From Daedaleopsis sinensis (Eukaryota > Basidiomycota > Agaricomycetes > Polyporales > Polyporaceae), in the NCBI GenBank assembly GCA_033807695.1, contig CM066302.1, positions 3,968,001 to 4,032,000 of the forward strand: a stretch of DNA of 64,000 nt. Direction: 5' to 3'. Below, one piece after another: positions 31,950 to 43,443 of this stretch. The notes below the pieces were generated by a model. It had not been told where the DNA came from. It saw only the letters and a list, made by a program, of their open reading frames with translations, and did not search any database. The position numbers were made by a program, and so were the translations under genes. The first letter of the stretch is position 1, and every line of letters begins with the position of its first letter.

Positions 31950-34196
31950 ATGGACAGTCCACCACCTCGCGTCGACAAGGGAAAGGGTAGGGCGCACGAC
32001 GACGAGCCCACCGAACACACCCCGCTCCTCGCCTCTGGCTCTGGCTCTCTCACGTCCTCGAGCAGAGAAACCTCAATTGAGCATCCCGCCACCGCCCGCC
32101 GCCGACTGTACTCTCGCCTGCTCACCGTCTTCCTCATCTCGCTATCATTCTGTGTGCTTCTTCTTGCTCTTATAGCTATCATCACGTACTCCTGGCGCTC
32201 CCGCGCGTCCACGACTCGCCCGGAAGAGATCATTCAGCGTGCGCTCGTCGTCCACGGCCCGGAGCGGGTCGACGTGCTCAATGCAACGAGCGAGGACGGG
32301 GTATGGCTGTTGGTGCACGGGCGGATGGGGCTGGACGCTGGGAGCGTGATTGACGTTAAGACCGGCCAGGACGACAGCCTGCTGCAGGACTGGTGGAAGT
32401 CTCTCGGTCGCTGGGGCATCCGCCGCCTCGACCGTGTTACGGTGACGCTCTCGCCGATCCACGTCTCCCCCAGAGCACACTACAACATCACTCTTGCGAC
32501 GATCTCGACTCCACCGCTAGAAGTCCCGCTCACGGCCGACCCACCGCCAGATCTGTCGTGGCTCACACCTGTCCAGATCCCGGTGCGCATACGACCGACT
32601 AAGGACGTGGACGCGATACTCCACTTCGTCCGGCAGAGTTGGAAGAATGGGTTCGTGAGCGTTCAAGGTCTCGTCGCGCACGCTGAAGTGCGCGGAGGAG
32701 GATTGGAGGACGGCGGGTGGAGGAGCTTACTCCGAGTATCTCACCGAGATATTCGTCCGGTTATCAACCTGAAACGTGAGTGTGCCTCTGTTTCCTATCT
32801 GCACTATTGCCTCCTCAAAAGAGGTATCATACATATCATCCAACGGCGAAGGCAAAGGCGAAGAGGCTATAGGCTGCCTTGAACGACGTGAGCCATGGCA
32901 GTCTGGACATCAATGTAAAGGCTGCCATGTCCCGCATCTGTGTAGAACTGAGGATAATGGTTTTTCATGGCAGCGCGAAGGACAGATGAGTCAAACGCCG
33001 CTTCTCTGGCAAAACTTTGCTCTTGCCGCACTGTCTATGTCACCCTGAACTCCTCCACATCGTTTGCCTTTCTACGGTGGCTAATCTCGTTTCTTCAGTT
33101 CCAAAGGTTCCTGGCCTCCCTCCCCCAGGCCCGGATAGCCCCCTTCCTTCCTTTTCAGATCTCGTCTCCTTACAGTCATTCCAGATCATTTCCACTAACG
33201 AGACTATTCATCTCTACGCTAATGCATCTGCCATCAATCCTGTTCCCCTTGACCTCGAGTTCGAGGCACCCCAACTACCATTCATGATCTCTCTCCCTCC
33301 ACCTACACCTGACGCCCCAAGTGTCCCCGTCGCTGCCGTTCATTCCCATCCATTTACACTCACGCGCCCCAATATCTCATTAACGGTCAGCGGCGCAGTT
33401 GTTCCCCTCCCCCGCGACGCATTCGGCGCGATCTCCGCCTTCGTCGGCGAGTACATCTCTGGCCGCGACGCCCAGATACAGATCACGACCCCGCTCATTC
33501 CTGCGCTGACTATCAACACGACATTCCCTGCGCCCCACCCCCGTCCGGAAATCCTCCGGAATGTGAGCCTCTCAGACATGAAGATGAAGCCTGTCGGATC
33601 TATCATGGTCGCGAGCGGAGTCGTCCATGCACTCGTCGTGTTACCGCCGGGCATTGAGGTCGGCGTGAATGCGACGCGCGTCTTCCCCGATGTGCTCGTG
33701 TTCGACGGAGCGCTACCCAGCTCGGATGAGTCTGAGACCGACGCTCTGTCTGCGTCTCCACCCCCGAGCAAGCCCCTGCCGGATCCGCTGCCACCGCGCG
33801 CGTTTGCGCATATCGTCCCGGAAGACTGGCTTCCGGCCGACTGCCAACCTGTAGATGGCCCCGCTGGCAGCGGGTCGGCCGTCGCGGTGACAGCACAGAT
33901 CGTGGACGTCCCGCTGGAAGTGCTACCCGGCCGCGAACGCGAGTTTAGCAACTTTGTGTCCAAGGTACGTCGCTTTCGCGCACAGGATCTGCCTGCCGTC
34001 TCTCATGTGGTCTGTCTAGGTGATATTTGGCTCGCAGGGTGCGGTCGCGGGTGTCCAGGGTGTGGCGGCCGTCGCCGTGCGCATCGAGGGCCTTCCGTTC
34101 GCGAACGGACGCGACCCGGAGATGGAGCTCACTGGGCTACCGTTCCAGGGCAGCGTGCGGATAGGGAAGAAGAGTGTCCTCGGGGGCCACTCTTGA
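31950..34196 (+). CDS. Tag1-like single-pass membrane protein (LEA-2-like repeats)
   Basis: Three exons (31950-32775, 33099-33964, 34020-34196) give 622 residues. The acidic N-terminus contains EHTPLLASGSG, a dileucine-type vacuolar sorting signal. It is followed by basic residues and a transmembrane segment, LLTVFLISLSFCVLLLALIA (about residues 55-80), then TYSWRSR. The large luminal part carries N-glycosylation sites and several beta-rich blocks, such as ALVVHGPERVDVLNATSEDG, LDRVTVTLSPI and FQIISTNETIHLYANASAIN. This resembles the yeast vacuolar membrane protein Tag1 (YLR173W) family, which helps end autophagy by down-regulating Atg1. Frames close in all three exons. The first intron (323 bp) is long and might hide a small exon. 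The family call is from overall architecture rather than a single decisive motif. Confidence 0.55.
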
Positions 34197-34368
34197 TCCG
34201 CGACCGACTGATATTTAGAGCCCTCCGTGTATGTATACGTTTCGAGTCTGGACCTCTTGGTGTATTATTGTATTATACTCATCTCTGCAGCTTGGTTTGC
34301 ATGCCGGACACTCATGATCATGTGTATAGACGAACGCTCATATACTGCAGATTCTCGCGCGCGACTAC

Positions 34369-35924
34369 TCAATTGTAATGCGGGACAACGACGCCGTTGA
34401 TGACCTCCTCCTCGACCTTGTCGTCGCGCTTCTTCAGCTCGGACTGCCCGTACGCACTCGTGCGCGCCCTCCGCCACTGTTCCATCGTCGGCGCCGCCTC
34501 GTCCGCGAACCGCCGCTCCACTCCCACCCTCTCCAGCGCCGGGCTCCCCGCGACCGGCTTCAAGCGCACGTCGTCGTCAGGCATGGCGAAGTAGAACGCG
34601 CCGAGGCGCGTGTGTCCGCGCTGGTCCGCGGGCGGTTGCACGACGCGGTGGACGGTCGCCTTGTAGAAGCCCCCGGTGAGGAACTCCATGCTGTCGCCGG
34701 CGTTGACGACGAGCGCATCGGGGACGTGGCGGACGTGCCGCCAGCGGCCGGACGGGGTCAGGATCTGGAGGGCGGCGACGGGCTGGGAGTAGAGGAGGGT
34801 GATGGTGCCGAAGTCGGTGTGGCCTTTGAGCCAGACAGAGTTGGTGAGTGACTCTTCCTCGGGCGTGCGGGGGTAGCTGAGCGAGGAGGGAGAGAGCGAG
34901 GTGAGCGCTTGAGCCGGATGCGGGGAGGCGCATGCGAACGCGGAGACTTACTACTTCATGAAGCGGACTAGGGAGGGGGGACTGTAAGTGCCACAGTGCG
35001 AAACTGTGTAATTTGGACGTACCGTATGTTTCTCCCTTCGCATCGAATCCGTGAATGTTGACAAACGTCTCTTCAGGCAACTCCATACCGAGCGCGAGCA
35101 GCCTACGGCGAGTCAGATCGCATGCAGCTGCCAGTCGCCTCAATGATCACCTGAGCAGTGGATGCAAGACGTTGTAGTGGTTATGCTCGGCAAATGCGCG
35201 AATTTCTGGCAGCAGCGGTTGCAGTGCGCGCGGGTGGTCCTGCAAGCCGTGTATCGAGCGGTGCACTGTCCAACGACGTACCAAGCGTCAGCCTTGCGAC
35301 ATACATTCCTGTAGTGATTTCCGTGGGTAATCACAGTTGTAGTTCTCCACCTGGTCCCGGACGCCGTTGTCTATGTGCTGTGACGCGATATGCAGTTCCT
35401 GGTGAGCGCGTTTCCCGTACCTCTATATCCTCTAAACGCACCCAGTACTGACGCAGTTTGTATCCCCTGTAGGACCCCGTCTTCTTGATGTCGTTCGCGT
35501 AGCGCTTCTTCTCGTCCTCGGGGACGAGCGCGAACGGGACGTCGGCGATGTCGAACACACGCTCAGTCTGCAGATCCCGATCGGCGACCGCTGCAGGAAG
35601 ACGGCAGACCCAGAGGCCGCGCGGCTCGACGACGCACCTGCGCACCTGCGAGCCCGTGGTTGATCACGTATAGGAAGCCATGCGTGCGCATCGCGTCGCG
35701 CACTTGGGGCGCGAGCGCTGCCCGGCCTTCGGGCGTGCGCGCTTTCGCGAGGTCGAACACGGGTAGGTCCGCCCATTCCACTACGTATCGGGCAGAGATC
35801 AAGTATCCCAGCAGTCAGAGCGAATAGGAACCCCTTCCGGAGGCGAGTGAAATGGCGCACAATCTTCCTGGGTTGGGGGTGCAGGGGTGTAGTGGGGCAA
35901 GGGAGGGACAGTCGCAGCAGGCAT
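34369..35924 (-). CDS. 2OG-Fe(II) oxygenase, isopenicillin-N-synthase-like (paralogue A)
   Basis: Non-heme iron oxygenase with the DIOX_N and 2OG-FeII_Oxy domains. It starts at ATG 35924 (MPAATVPPLPHYTPAPP). An intron leads to EWADLPVFDLAKARTPEGRA and HGFLYVINHGL. Later exons read ERVFDIADVPF, GYKLRQYW, DNGVRDQVENYN, EHNHYNVLHPLLR and LALGMELPEETFVNIH. The iron ligands are GHTDFG (His and Asp) and the His of HRVVQPP. The 2OG-binding Arg is in GHTRLGAFYF. The C-terminus is HYN. Unlike paralogues B-E, this gene has no intron between HT and DFG and none before the VVNAGDS block, so its last part is one long exon. All catalytic residues are present. Substrate unknown; could be a small metabolite, amino acid or pyrimidine-type compound. 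Confidence 0.85.
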
Positions 35925-36582
35925 GAGTGAGTGGGTGAGTGCTGTCGGAGCGAACGCTCAGAATCGGACACCGGGGAGTCGTCGAAGTTCTAATTTTATG
36001 TGTGCGGACTGTCCACGTTCGCATTTAGATAAGGGGAGGGACGACCTGGGATCAAGCCCTTCTTGTGTTCCTTCGGGAAGCCTCGCGGCGCGGCGTTCCC
36101 ACATGCACGGTGGGCGATGGGAGGTTGGGAACAGATGGTGCGAAGCAGGCTGCGGGGAGCGTGCTTCCTCGAGACGCAGCACGCCATCGGAGGATAGTAT
36201 TTCGGTCTGTAGTGGGAGTGGGGAGCGTATCGCGGGACGCGGGCATCCGCCTGACTTGACAATGAAACAGGGGGAATAGAGTCTACGGCACGAGATTGAA
36301 GACGAGAGAGAGTAAGCTCACGATGACGACAGCTACGCAAGCCCTTGCGAGAGCGCGATTGACTACATACTTATACTGAGCTCGTGATCTAAAATGATCT
36401 TGAACAGGGCTGCATCTTAGATCACGATGTTCAAAGGAAAAAGTACTACAAGCACATGGTGAAAGTAACGGTAAGTACAGGCAAAGCAGGATACGCAAAC
36501 AACTTTAACTTCTACCAAATTCTCGACTTTCCTTCCTATGACTGGACCATCGTCGTCAGGAGTCGACAGGATCCTTCAGTAC
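35925..36582. promoter_or_regulatory. Intergenic region between oxygenases A and B
   Basis: About 660 bp holding the promoter of A and the 3' flank of B, both on the minus strand. Overlapping short frames have no recognisable content. No repeat seen. Confidence 0.4.
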
Positions 36583-38186
36583 TCAGTTGTAATGCTTCAC
36601 GACAATCCCGCTCACGAACTCCTCCTCGTGCCCGTCATCGCGCTTCTTGAGGGCGGTCTGCCCATACGACCGCGTACGGCCCTTGCGCATCTCCTCCATC
36701 GTCGGCGCGTCCTCGTCCGGGCAGCGGCGCTTGATGCCCACGCGCTGCAACACCGGGCTCTCGGCGTACGGCACGAGTTTCACGTTGTCGTCCGTGAGCG
36801 CGAAGTAGAACGTCCCGAGCCGGGCGCGTCCGCGCTGGTCCGCGGGTGGCTGGACGACGCGGTGGATCGTGCCTTTGTAGTACCCGCCAGAGAGCATCTC
36901 CATCGAGTCTCCGATGTTAACGACCTGTTCCCTTAAGGTCAGTGCTAGGGTACCGGTAGAGGCAGGTGGAGGTGGAGACGTACCAGGGCGTTGTCCATGT
37001 GCCTGACCCAGCGCCATTTGCCGTCGGGCGATAGGATCTGCAGGGCACTGACCGGCTGGCTCCAGAGGATGGTGACCGACCCGAAGTCTGGAGAGCCGTT
37101 AGCTTATAACAGCGCGATACATGGATGGGGTCGTACCGGTGTGTCCCTTGAGCCAGACGTTCTTCGAGTTCTTCTCGTCTTCCTCCGAGCGCGGATAGCT
37201 AGCACGACGGGTGAGGTCGTTGCAGGGGAGGCGGAGCGAAATGGTGCTCACTACTTCATGAACCTCGCTGTGGCGCTTTTGTCAGGACCAAGTGCAATAT
37301 GCATACAGTCTCGAGGATGACGCACCCCATGTCTCTCCGGGCGTACCGAAGTTGTGGATGTTGACGAACGTCTCCTCGGGAAGCTCCATTCCAAGAGCGA
37401 GCAGCCTGTATGATATCAAAGAGTGACGATGAGGTTTGGACTGGGCACACCGTACCTGAGAATAGGGTGCAAGACGTTGTAGTGGTTGTGCTCAGTCCAT
37501 GCCCTGATCTCGGGCAGGAATGGACGCAAAGCCTTCGGGTATATGTCTCGGTCGTAGATTGCAGAGTGCACTGAGACGACTAATCAGCCTCATATGAAAC
37601 CTCGCAAAAGCTACATAACGTACTGTTGAAGTGTTCTATCTGGTCCCGAACGCCGTTGTCGATGTGCTGAATGGTAGACGGTTGAGCGGTGCTACGGCGA
37701 GACAAATGATCCAGGGCTCGCGTACGTACCCAGTACTGCCGCAGCTTGTAGCCGCTGTAAAGGCCCGTGTCCATAAAGTTACCCGCATACTGCTTCTTCT
37801 CCTCGTCCGAGACTTGAGAGAATGCCACGTCTGCGATGTCAAAAATGCGATCGTTCTGGGTGGGTGGTCGGCTGGGGGTCAATATGTCGTCCGCTTTCGA
37901 GGAGTAGCTTGGACTTGACCTCACCTCTTTTTGAGTCAGGCCGTGGTTCACGATGTACATGAAACCGTGGGTGTGCATGGCATCACGGACAGCGGGCGCG
38001 AGCATCGCGCGGCCCTCTGGTGTCGCCGCTTTGGAAAGGTCTATGATAGGCAGGTCGGCCCATTCGACTAGACGAGGGAAGGTCAACAACTCCATTTACG
38101 ATAGAGTAGCTCATGCACTTACGATCCTCCTTGGTCGGGGGTGCCGGTACGTAGTGCTCTGCGTGAGGAACGATAGGAGCAGGCAT
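36583..38186 (-). CDS. 2OG-Fe(II) oxygenase, isopenicillin-N-synthase-like (paralogue B)
   Basis: Starts at ATG 38186 (MPAPIVPHAEHYVPAPPTKED). Ten exons with nine short introns can be drawn. Splices fall after KED, QKE, QYW, HFN, ILR, ETWG, FMKY, GHT and DNAL. Blocks include EWADLPIIDLSKAATPEGRA, HGFMYIVNHGL, RIFDIADVAF and EHNHYNVLHPILR. Iron ligands are GHTDFG and the His of HRVVQPP; the 2OG-binding Arg is in GRARLGTFYF. The protein ends VVKHYN. The ancestral-looking intron set here, compared with paralogue A, shows that A lost introns. The reading frame is intact through every junction I checked. Confidence 0.87.
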
Positions 38187-40690
38187 GTCTTCAACAAGTC
38201 TTCGCGGTCGGCTTGACGTGGCAATGTGTCGATGCGCTAGGCATTCCCCTCTTATACAACCTTACAGCTCCATGGCTCCTTCGCGAAGTGAGGAGCGGCT
38301 TCTGCATAGTCTTATTACGGATGCAGGTGACAATGGAGTGAGCGCATGAGAAATAAGCCCTATGAAGCTCCCGAATTAGGAGGTCTGATGACCTGTCATG
38401 CCTAACGGCTGAAGCAGAAGTCATATTTCTGGTGCCCAAGTACTTGTGAGTGTGAGAGTAGGCGAAGGAGAAGAAGTAGCTGCGCGTACTGTTATATAAC
38501 TGCCGCAGATGCCGTAGAGCAAGGGCAGAACGCTGAGGTAAAACCAACCGAGAGATATCTAGGGCGTGCGGAGGTCCGCTCACGAGTGTGCTGAATGCAT
38601 TCATGAGAACGACGACCGATGAGGCCGATGAGGCCTGAGAGGCCTAGGGAGTCGAACACTGTCCACTGTCAGCAGCTTTACATGACTGGACGTCTTGCTA
38701 CACTTATGTCCTGCATAACATGTCCACACCTTGATGGTGGCTCCTTGTAAATTAGAGAGGCCTCCACGGCTTCAAACCGAAAGAGTGAGCGCACATCAAT
38801 AGGAGAAAAACAGCGCTTACCTCTGTGTGTGTTGCAGTTCCGGATCTGAGTGGCAGCGGATGTCAGAGAACCTCAGTGCGCCAGTCTTGCGCTGCGGATC
38901 GCTAATGGGCAGCATCCAACGGTCGGTGAGTACTTGAGTATTGGTCTGAAGATATAGTCTGCCATGTTTGGGCCTGAGAATGACTGAATTGTTCCGCAGC
39001 GACTCGGACGCGTCGTGAAGTACGAGCTTGCAATACAGCTAGAATTGTCAACCTATCTCCTTCTTGGCAGGCTCTCTAATCTCCCAATTAGCTAAGTAGG
39101 CTATTGAGGGCAGAATAGAGCAATATCGCGTCATTAATCACAACAGTGCCTAGGGAGGATGAAAAGCGAATTTTAAGTATCAGCGCATTGGCAATGTGAA
39201 GCCCATGATACTGCTATAATACTTACGCATCCTTGACTCGCGTGGTGATAACACCCAATAAGGCGGCCTCTTCAATTCATCTTCAATCCCAGAGATGGTC
39301 CCTAGAAGGGTAAGTACTAGTGGTTGAGTCCGAAGTCGCGACCACTTGCTGCTGACAAAGGCCTTCCCACGAGTACCCCAGAAATTTGTTAAGTACTTAC
39401 TAAATCAAATTTAGTACTCCTTAAATTCAATTCTTCCTCCTCCTCTTCCTCCTCCAGCCTTCCATGAATTCCATGATGCATGCTCCCCCTTCTATCTACC
39501 TCGTCTCGTCGTACTAGGTAGTACTGCTTCTCATTTTGGACCCATAAGAATCACGAGCCAAGTTCCGGTAGCACGGCAAGTTCAGTGTCGACGCGCCCTC
39601 CGAGTCGGTGTTCCTTGTCGAGTATATACCATGGGTTTAACATCCTCTGGCTCTAAAGAGCCAGAGGATGTTAAGTCCATGGTGTATACGGTTCGTTTCT
39701 TGGTAGGACTCTTGACACCTCAACCATCGATTCAAAATTCACTTGCTCCCCGTCTTTCCAACCCCCTAGGTTCTCTCTCACCTGCGGACGGTCTTGATAC
39801 GAGACAAGCTCAATGCCTCCCAAACGCACATTGAGTCTCTCTGTATCTTTTCGATCATATCGATATGGGGTCATGAGTAATTCATACAGGTGAAGCTATG
39901 CAAGTTTTGCAATCACTTAGCTTGAGACGGATTCTTGGAAGTGGCCACTAATCAACGACATCTTCCGGTCTGTACAGAACCCGATGGCCGACATCCACAG
40001 TGCCTCTCCCCGTCAGGAATGCGCTGATGTTGCACAGAACGTGTAATTCCCGTGCTATCGGGTGAGAGTGTGGATGCGCTATTTTACTTCGAGCCGCTCA
40101 CTCCCCGCGCCGTTTCGGACAGCTGACCACACTTAGTCCATAGATCTCTCGAACTCTAGCTGACACAGTCACGGTCTCGCCCAGGGTGCACTCACTCGAG
40201 CACCCTTCCTGTGCTTCTGGAAGTAGTCGGCCGCGCTCGCAGCCTGCAATCTTCCGAGCGCGCTCGGAGAACATGGACATGTAGGCTGTTCGCCCTTGAA
40301 ACAGCAACCCTCTGGCTACCCACCTGGTACTACCCACCTCAGGGTAGATAGCCAGAGCTGCGCAGGCTCCTTCAAACTGCTCGTCTCTCTTCACGATCTT
40401 CACGACTACGGCTTCGGCAAACATATTTTTCCACTACTCACTTTACTTCTCATCGATCCCCCAGTATCTTCTCGCGATCCGTCTGCTGTCAATCCGCCAA
40501 GATCACCATGGACGTAGTCGTCGGCGCCGAAGATGGATGTCGTCTGAGAACTAGCAACGTTGTTAGGCTTGTACACACTGGAGAAGCTACCAGCGAAGGT
40601 ACGTCCCTTGTGCACGATATTCTCACTGACGTCACTGACGCTGCCCTCCTTGTGGATGATGAAGGCACCGAGAACTCTGTCAGGGACACA
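38187..40690. other. 2.5-kb intergenic region with a strong hairpin
   Basis: No supported gene. The right part is a presumed promoter for the PPxY gene at 40.7 kb; an in-frame ATG at 40508 makes the coding start uncertain. AT-rich patches (TTAAGTACTTACTAAATC near 39390-39407) and a long T/C-rich tract (CTTCCTCCTCCTCTTCCTCC near 39433-39452) occur. The perfect-stem hairpin is listed separately. Nothing else recognised. Confidence 0.45.
39621..39692. repeat. Long palindrome / hairpin
   Basis: A perfect 18-bp stem reading TTAACATCCTCTGGCTCT, with a 2-nt loop (AA), is followed by the exact reverse complement AGAGCCAGAGGATGTTAA (39637-39674). The symmetry continues outward with a few mismatches through ACCATGG/CCATGGT and GTATA/TATAC, giving about 70 bp in all. 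It may be a foldback element, a transcription-factor or chromatin site, or part of a structured RNA. Related CTCTGGCTA/TAGCCAGAG arms lie at about 40310-40356. Confidence 0.75.
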
Positions 40691-42031
40691 ATGACGATGA
40701 CATCGAGTACGACCACCGCTTTTCTCCAGTATAGATTCGCATCTCACCGCCTGCGAAAAGCATTCTTCTCGCATCTTTGCGCGTTCGTGGCGTTCGTGGC
40801 ATTTTTCTCAACAAGCGTCGTGGCGCAAGGAGACCTCGTCTTCAACATTCCACACACCCTCATAGTATGCACCCCGACAAATTTGACCTGGTCCGGAGGT
40901 ATTCCCCCGTATCGACTGAACATCGCGCCGTTCGACTCTGCGACGAAGGAAACGATCCCGTCTCTGAACCAGCGGTTTACCGACATCAATACGCAATTCT
41001 TCGCTTGGACCGCCAACTTCACGCCGGGAACCTCCGTAAACTTCAACCTGGTCGATGCGACAGCTTCCCAGCCCATGTCGGGCAACCAAACGGTGATGAC
41101 GGGCTCTAATACAAGCTGTGTGGCCACATCGAAGACTACCTCTCCAATTCCCGCCGCACATATCACCGGTCTCCAGACTGATTCCGATGGCTCTGCTGTT
41201 CCCACAGACTCCGCCGGTACCCCAATGCAGCCTGAACCCGACCAGGAGGTTCAGCATGGGCTAAGTGCAGGCGCGATTGCAGGCATTGCAGTTGGTGTCG
41301 GCATAGTAGCAATCGTAGTCGGAGCGATCACCGTCTGGTGCTTCCTCCGACGGAGACAGCAAATACGAGTCAGTCGCAGATACAGCGGTTCGTCTCTTTC
41401 CCCATCGATGTATGTTGTATAAAACATGAACGACTGATTTCCTTTCTACACAGGCTTTGACGTCGACCGGTCGGTCGTAGTCACCCCCGCACTGTCCGAG
41501 GACTCGACGGCGGTCATGCACGAGCGCATCTCAGGCATCTACTCCACCCTCTACAAAGGCGGCGTAGTGGGGTCCCCTGTCGATGCGACGTTCGTGCCGT
41601 ACTCGGGCCCGTCGAGTCCTATGCACGAGCACGACGATCCGCTGCGTCCGACGCCCTACCTCGTCCCGCGCTCGGGAAGCCCGTCCGGCTCGCTCTCTGA
41701 CATCAGACGCAGCGCAGGCAGGAAGAGTGCGCGGGATGTATATGGGGGTACTGCGGGCAGCCCGAACGTCTCTACGGCGGACGTGCGCTCGGCGACCCCG
41801 ACGCAGACAGTGTCGGACCTGCCGGGTCCGGCTACAGTGGGAGTCGTACTCGCCAATCCTCCCGCGCAATCCCCGATGTCTGAACCGGTGCCGCTGGGCT
41901 CTCCGAGGGCGGCGCACGTGCGGTTCGAGACGGATGGCGGGGTGCGTCTGGAGGCGGGTGAGGATGTCGCTGGACATGGCGATGGGAGTGAGGCGGGAAC
42001 ATCCCTGCCACCTCCCTACTCTGAGCGCTAA
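40691..42031 (+). CDS. Ser/Thr-rich single-pass membrane protein with PPxY tail (paralogue 2)
   Basis: Two exons (40691-41387 and 41454-42031) give 424 residues. A signal peptide (HLCAFVAFVAFFSTSVVAQ) precedes a small ectodomain with HTLIVCTPTNLTWSGGIPPY and a second Cys in GSNTSCVATS, then a Ser/Thr/Pro stalk. The transmembrane segment is GLSAGAIAGIAVGVGIVAIV (about residue 195 onward), continuing to AITVWCFLRRRRQQ-type basic residues. The cytoplasmic part holds repeated SGPSSP and SGSP motifs, a RFETDGGVRL motif and the tail SLPPPYSER. The ectodomain resembles the Ser-rich GPI or membrane-anchored fungal surface modules with a CxPxxLTWxGG core. The in-frame upstream ATG at 40508 would hide the signal peptide, so 40691 is preferred. 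Closely related to the gene at 43.4 kb. Confidence 0.7.
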
Positions 42032-43443
42032 GAGGGAGCCAAATAAAGCCATGAGGCGTCGCAGTCATCAAGCGTTGTTCGAACGACCTACTAGTAGCGA
42101 GCCCGAGAGTGGGATATGGTGGCACTAGCTAGTACTGACTGTTACTGTTCGGATCGTCTCCCCGAGTCATTCACATCGCCCTTTCCTTATCGTAGTATCA
42201 TGTATTAACGCACTCACGAGACTCAACGTGTACCGACCTTGAAGCTTGATAGCGTACTGTGCAGAGCACAACTGGGTGCACCTGCTGACCGATGTTACCG
42301 GAACTATAGATCGGTAAAGTTCAAACTTTGAGAAATGCTAGCTGAAAACAAACTCGAGCTTCTCATTCGCGTCCGATACGTGCCACGATGGGTGCCTGTC
42401 AATACACTCCATTTGTAGACTAGGTACTTCTAACACATCGGCTTTGAAGTTCGTCGTTCTGTCCGATCTCCCCGTCTCCCACTGCGCGTTACGGTGGGCC
42501 GGGATCTGCGATCCGAGTATAGCACGCGGCAAGGACCCCTAGTACCGCTACCACATGAGCGGCTGATAACCATCGTCTGAACCACAGAAGATTTACTCCT
42601 TCCCTACTACCTGTCTCCCTAGTCAGATTTGCCTCATCTGTGCTTTTCTAACACTGCTACACTTGCTCTGTGATGGCTGTGAACTCATGCCGCTGCGTCT
42701 GACGATAATATGAGTCGAAGATTTGACCTTCGCGCGTACTACTATCTTAGGTCGCCGGTGACTACGAAACTGCCCGGTGAGTACTCGACCGTTCACCACC
42801 ATCGGTATTTCCGAATCAGTGCCGGCCTTTTCTGCGCCTACGACGAAGGTGAGAAGCTGGGCTGTTTTGCATCCGCTGGTGCCACTCATCGTCCGCACCG
42901 TACCGCCCACCGACTGTACAGCTGACTACGGCGGCTTCGCCCTCCAGTGAAGTCTAGCTGACTTCCCGGCGAACACGGCTCGATGTGCTCATCGGCGACG
43001 GTTCACAGACGCCTCCGAGTCTAGAACATCAGCGGGGGGATATGCGTTGATACTTGTTCTCTGGGACACAAGGGCAAGGGGGCTCACAGCCTGCTGCGTC
43101 CGACCGTTCATCGCCTGCCAGGCCGTCGGCTGTTCCCCTCTCCGGGTCGTTCTGGTTTTTAGCTGGCCTCGTACTTCATATATCTTCAGTATCATACTGC
43201 GCAACTGGGCTACGAACGAGTATCGCTATGCCTACGGAACTCAACGCTCATTGTGAAGACGGTCGACGAACTGATACGAAGCTCGCAAAACATGACCGCG
43301 GTCACGAAACCTCCATCGCTGTCATGGATGGTCAGCCAACTAATTGCCCGTCCAGTATGAGAGTTTCTTTGTGATGGAGCCGCTCCACTTGTGCTAATCC
43401 TGACGGTTTTTCTGTAGAGCTGCAGCACACGGTGACCGGCTGG
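42032..43443. other. Intergenic region between PPxY paralogues 2 and 3
   Basis: About 1.4 kb. Short open frames only. No domain, no transposon end and no repeat of note. The right part is the presumed promoter of paralogue 3. Confidence 0.45.

Noticed and set aside
32776..33046. Open frame continuing through the first intron of the Tag1-like gene
   Set aside because: A strong GTGAGT donor at 32776 and a TTCTTCAG acceptor at 33098 join exons in frame into a sensible sequence (INLKLPKVPGLPPPG). The retained reading stops near 33046.
40508..40690. N-terminal extension of PPxY paralogue 2 from ATG 40508
   Set aside because: The frame is open, but it would place about 60 hydrophilic residues before the signal peptide. 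Paralogue 3 has no such extension.
38187..40690. LTR retrotransposon remnant suspected from AT-rich patches
   Set aside because: No direct long repeats, primer-binding site, polypurine tract or reverse-transcriptase-like sequence was found.
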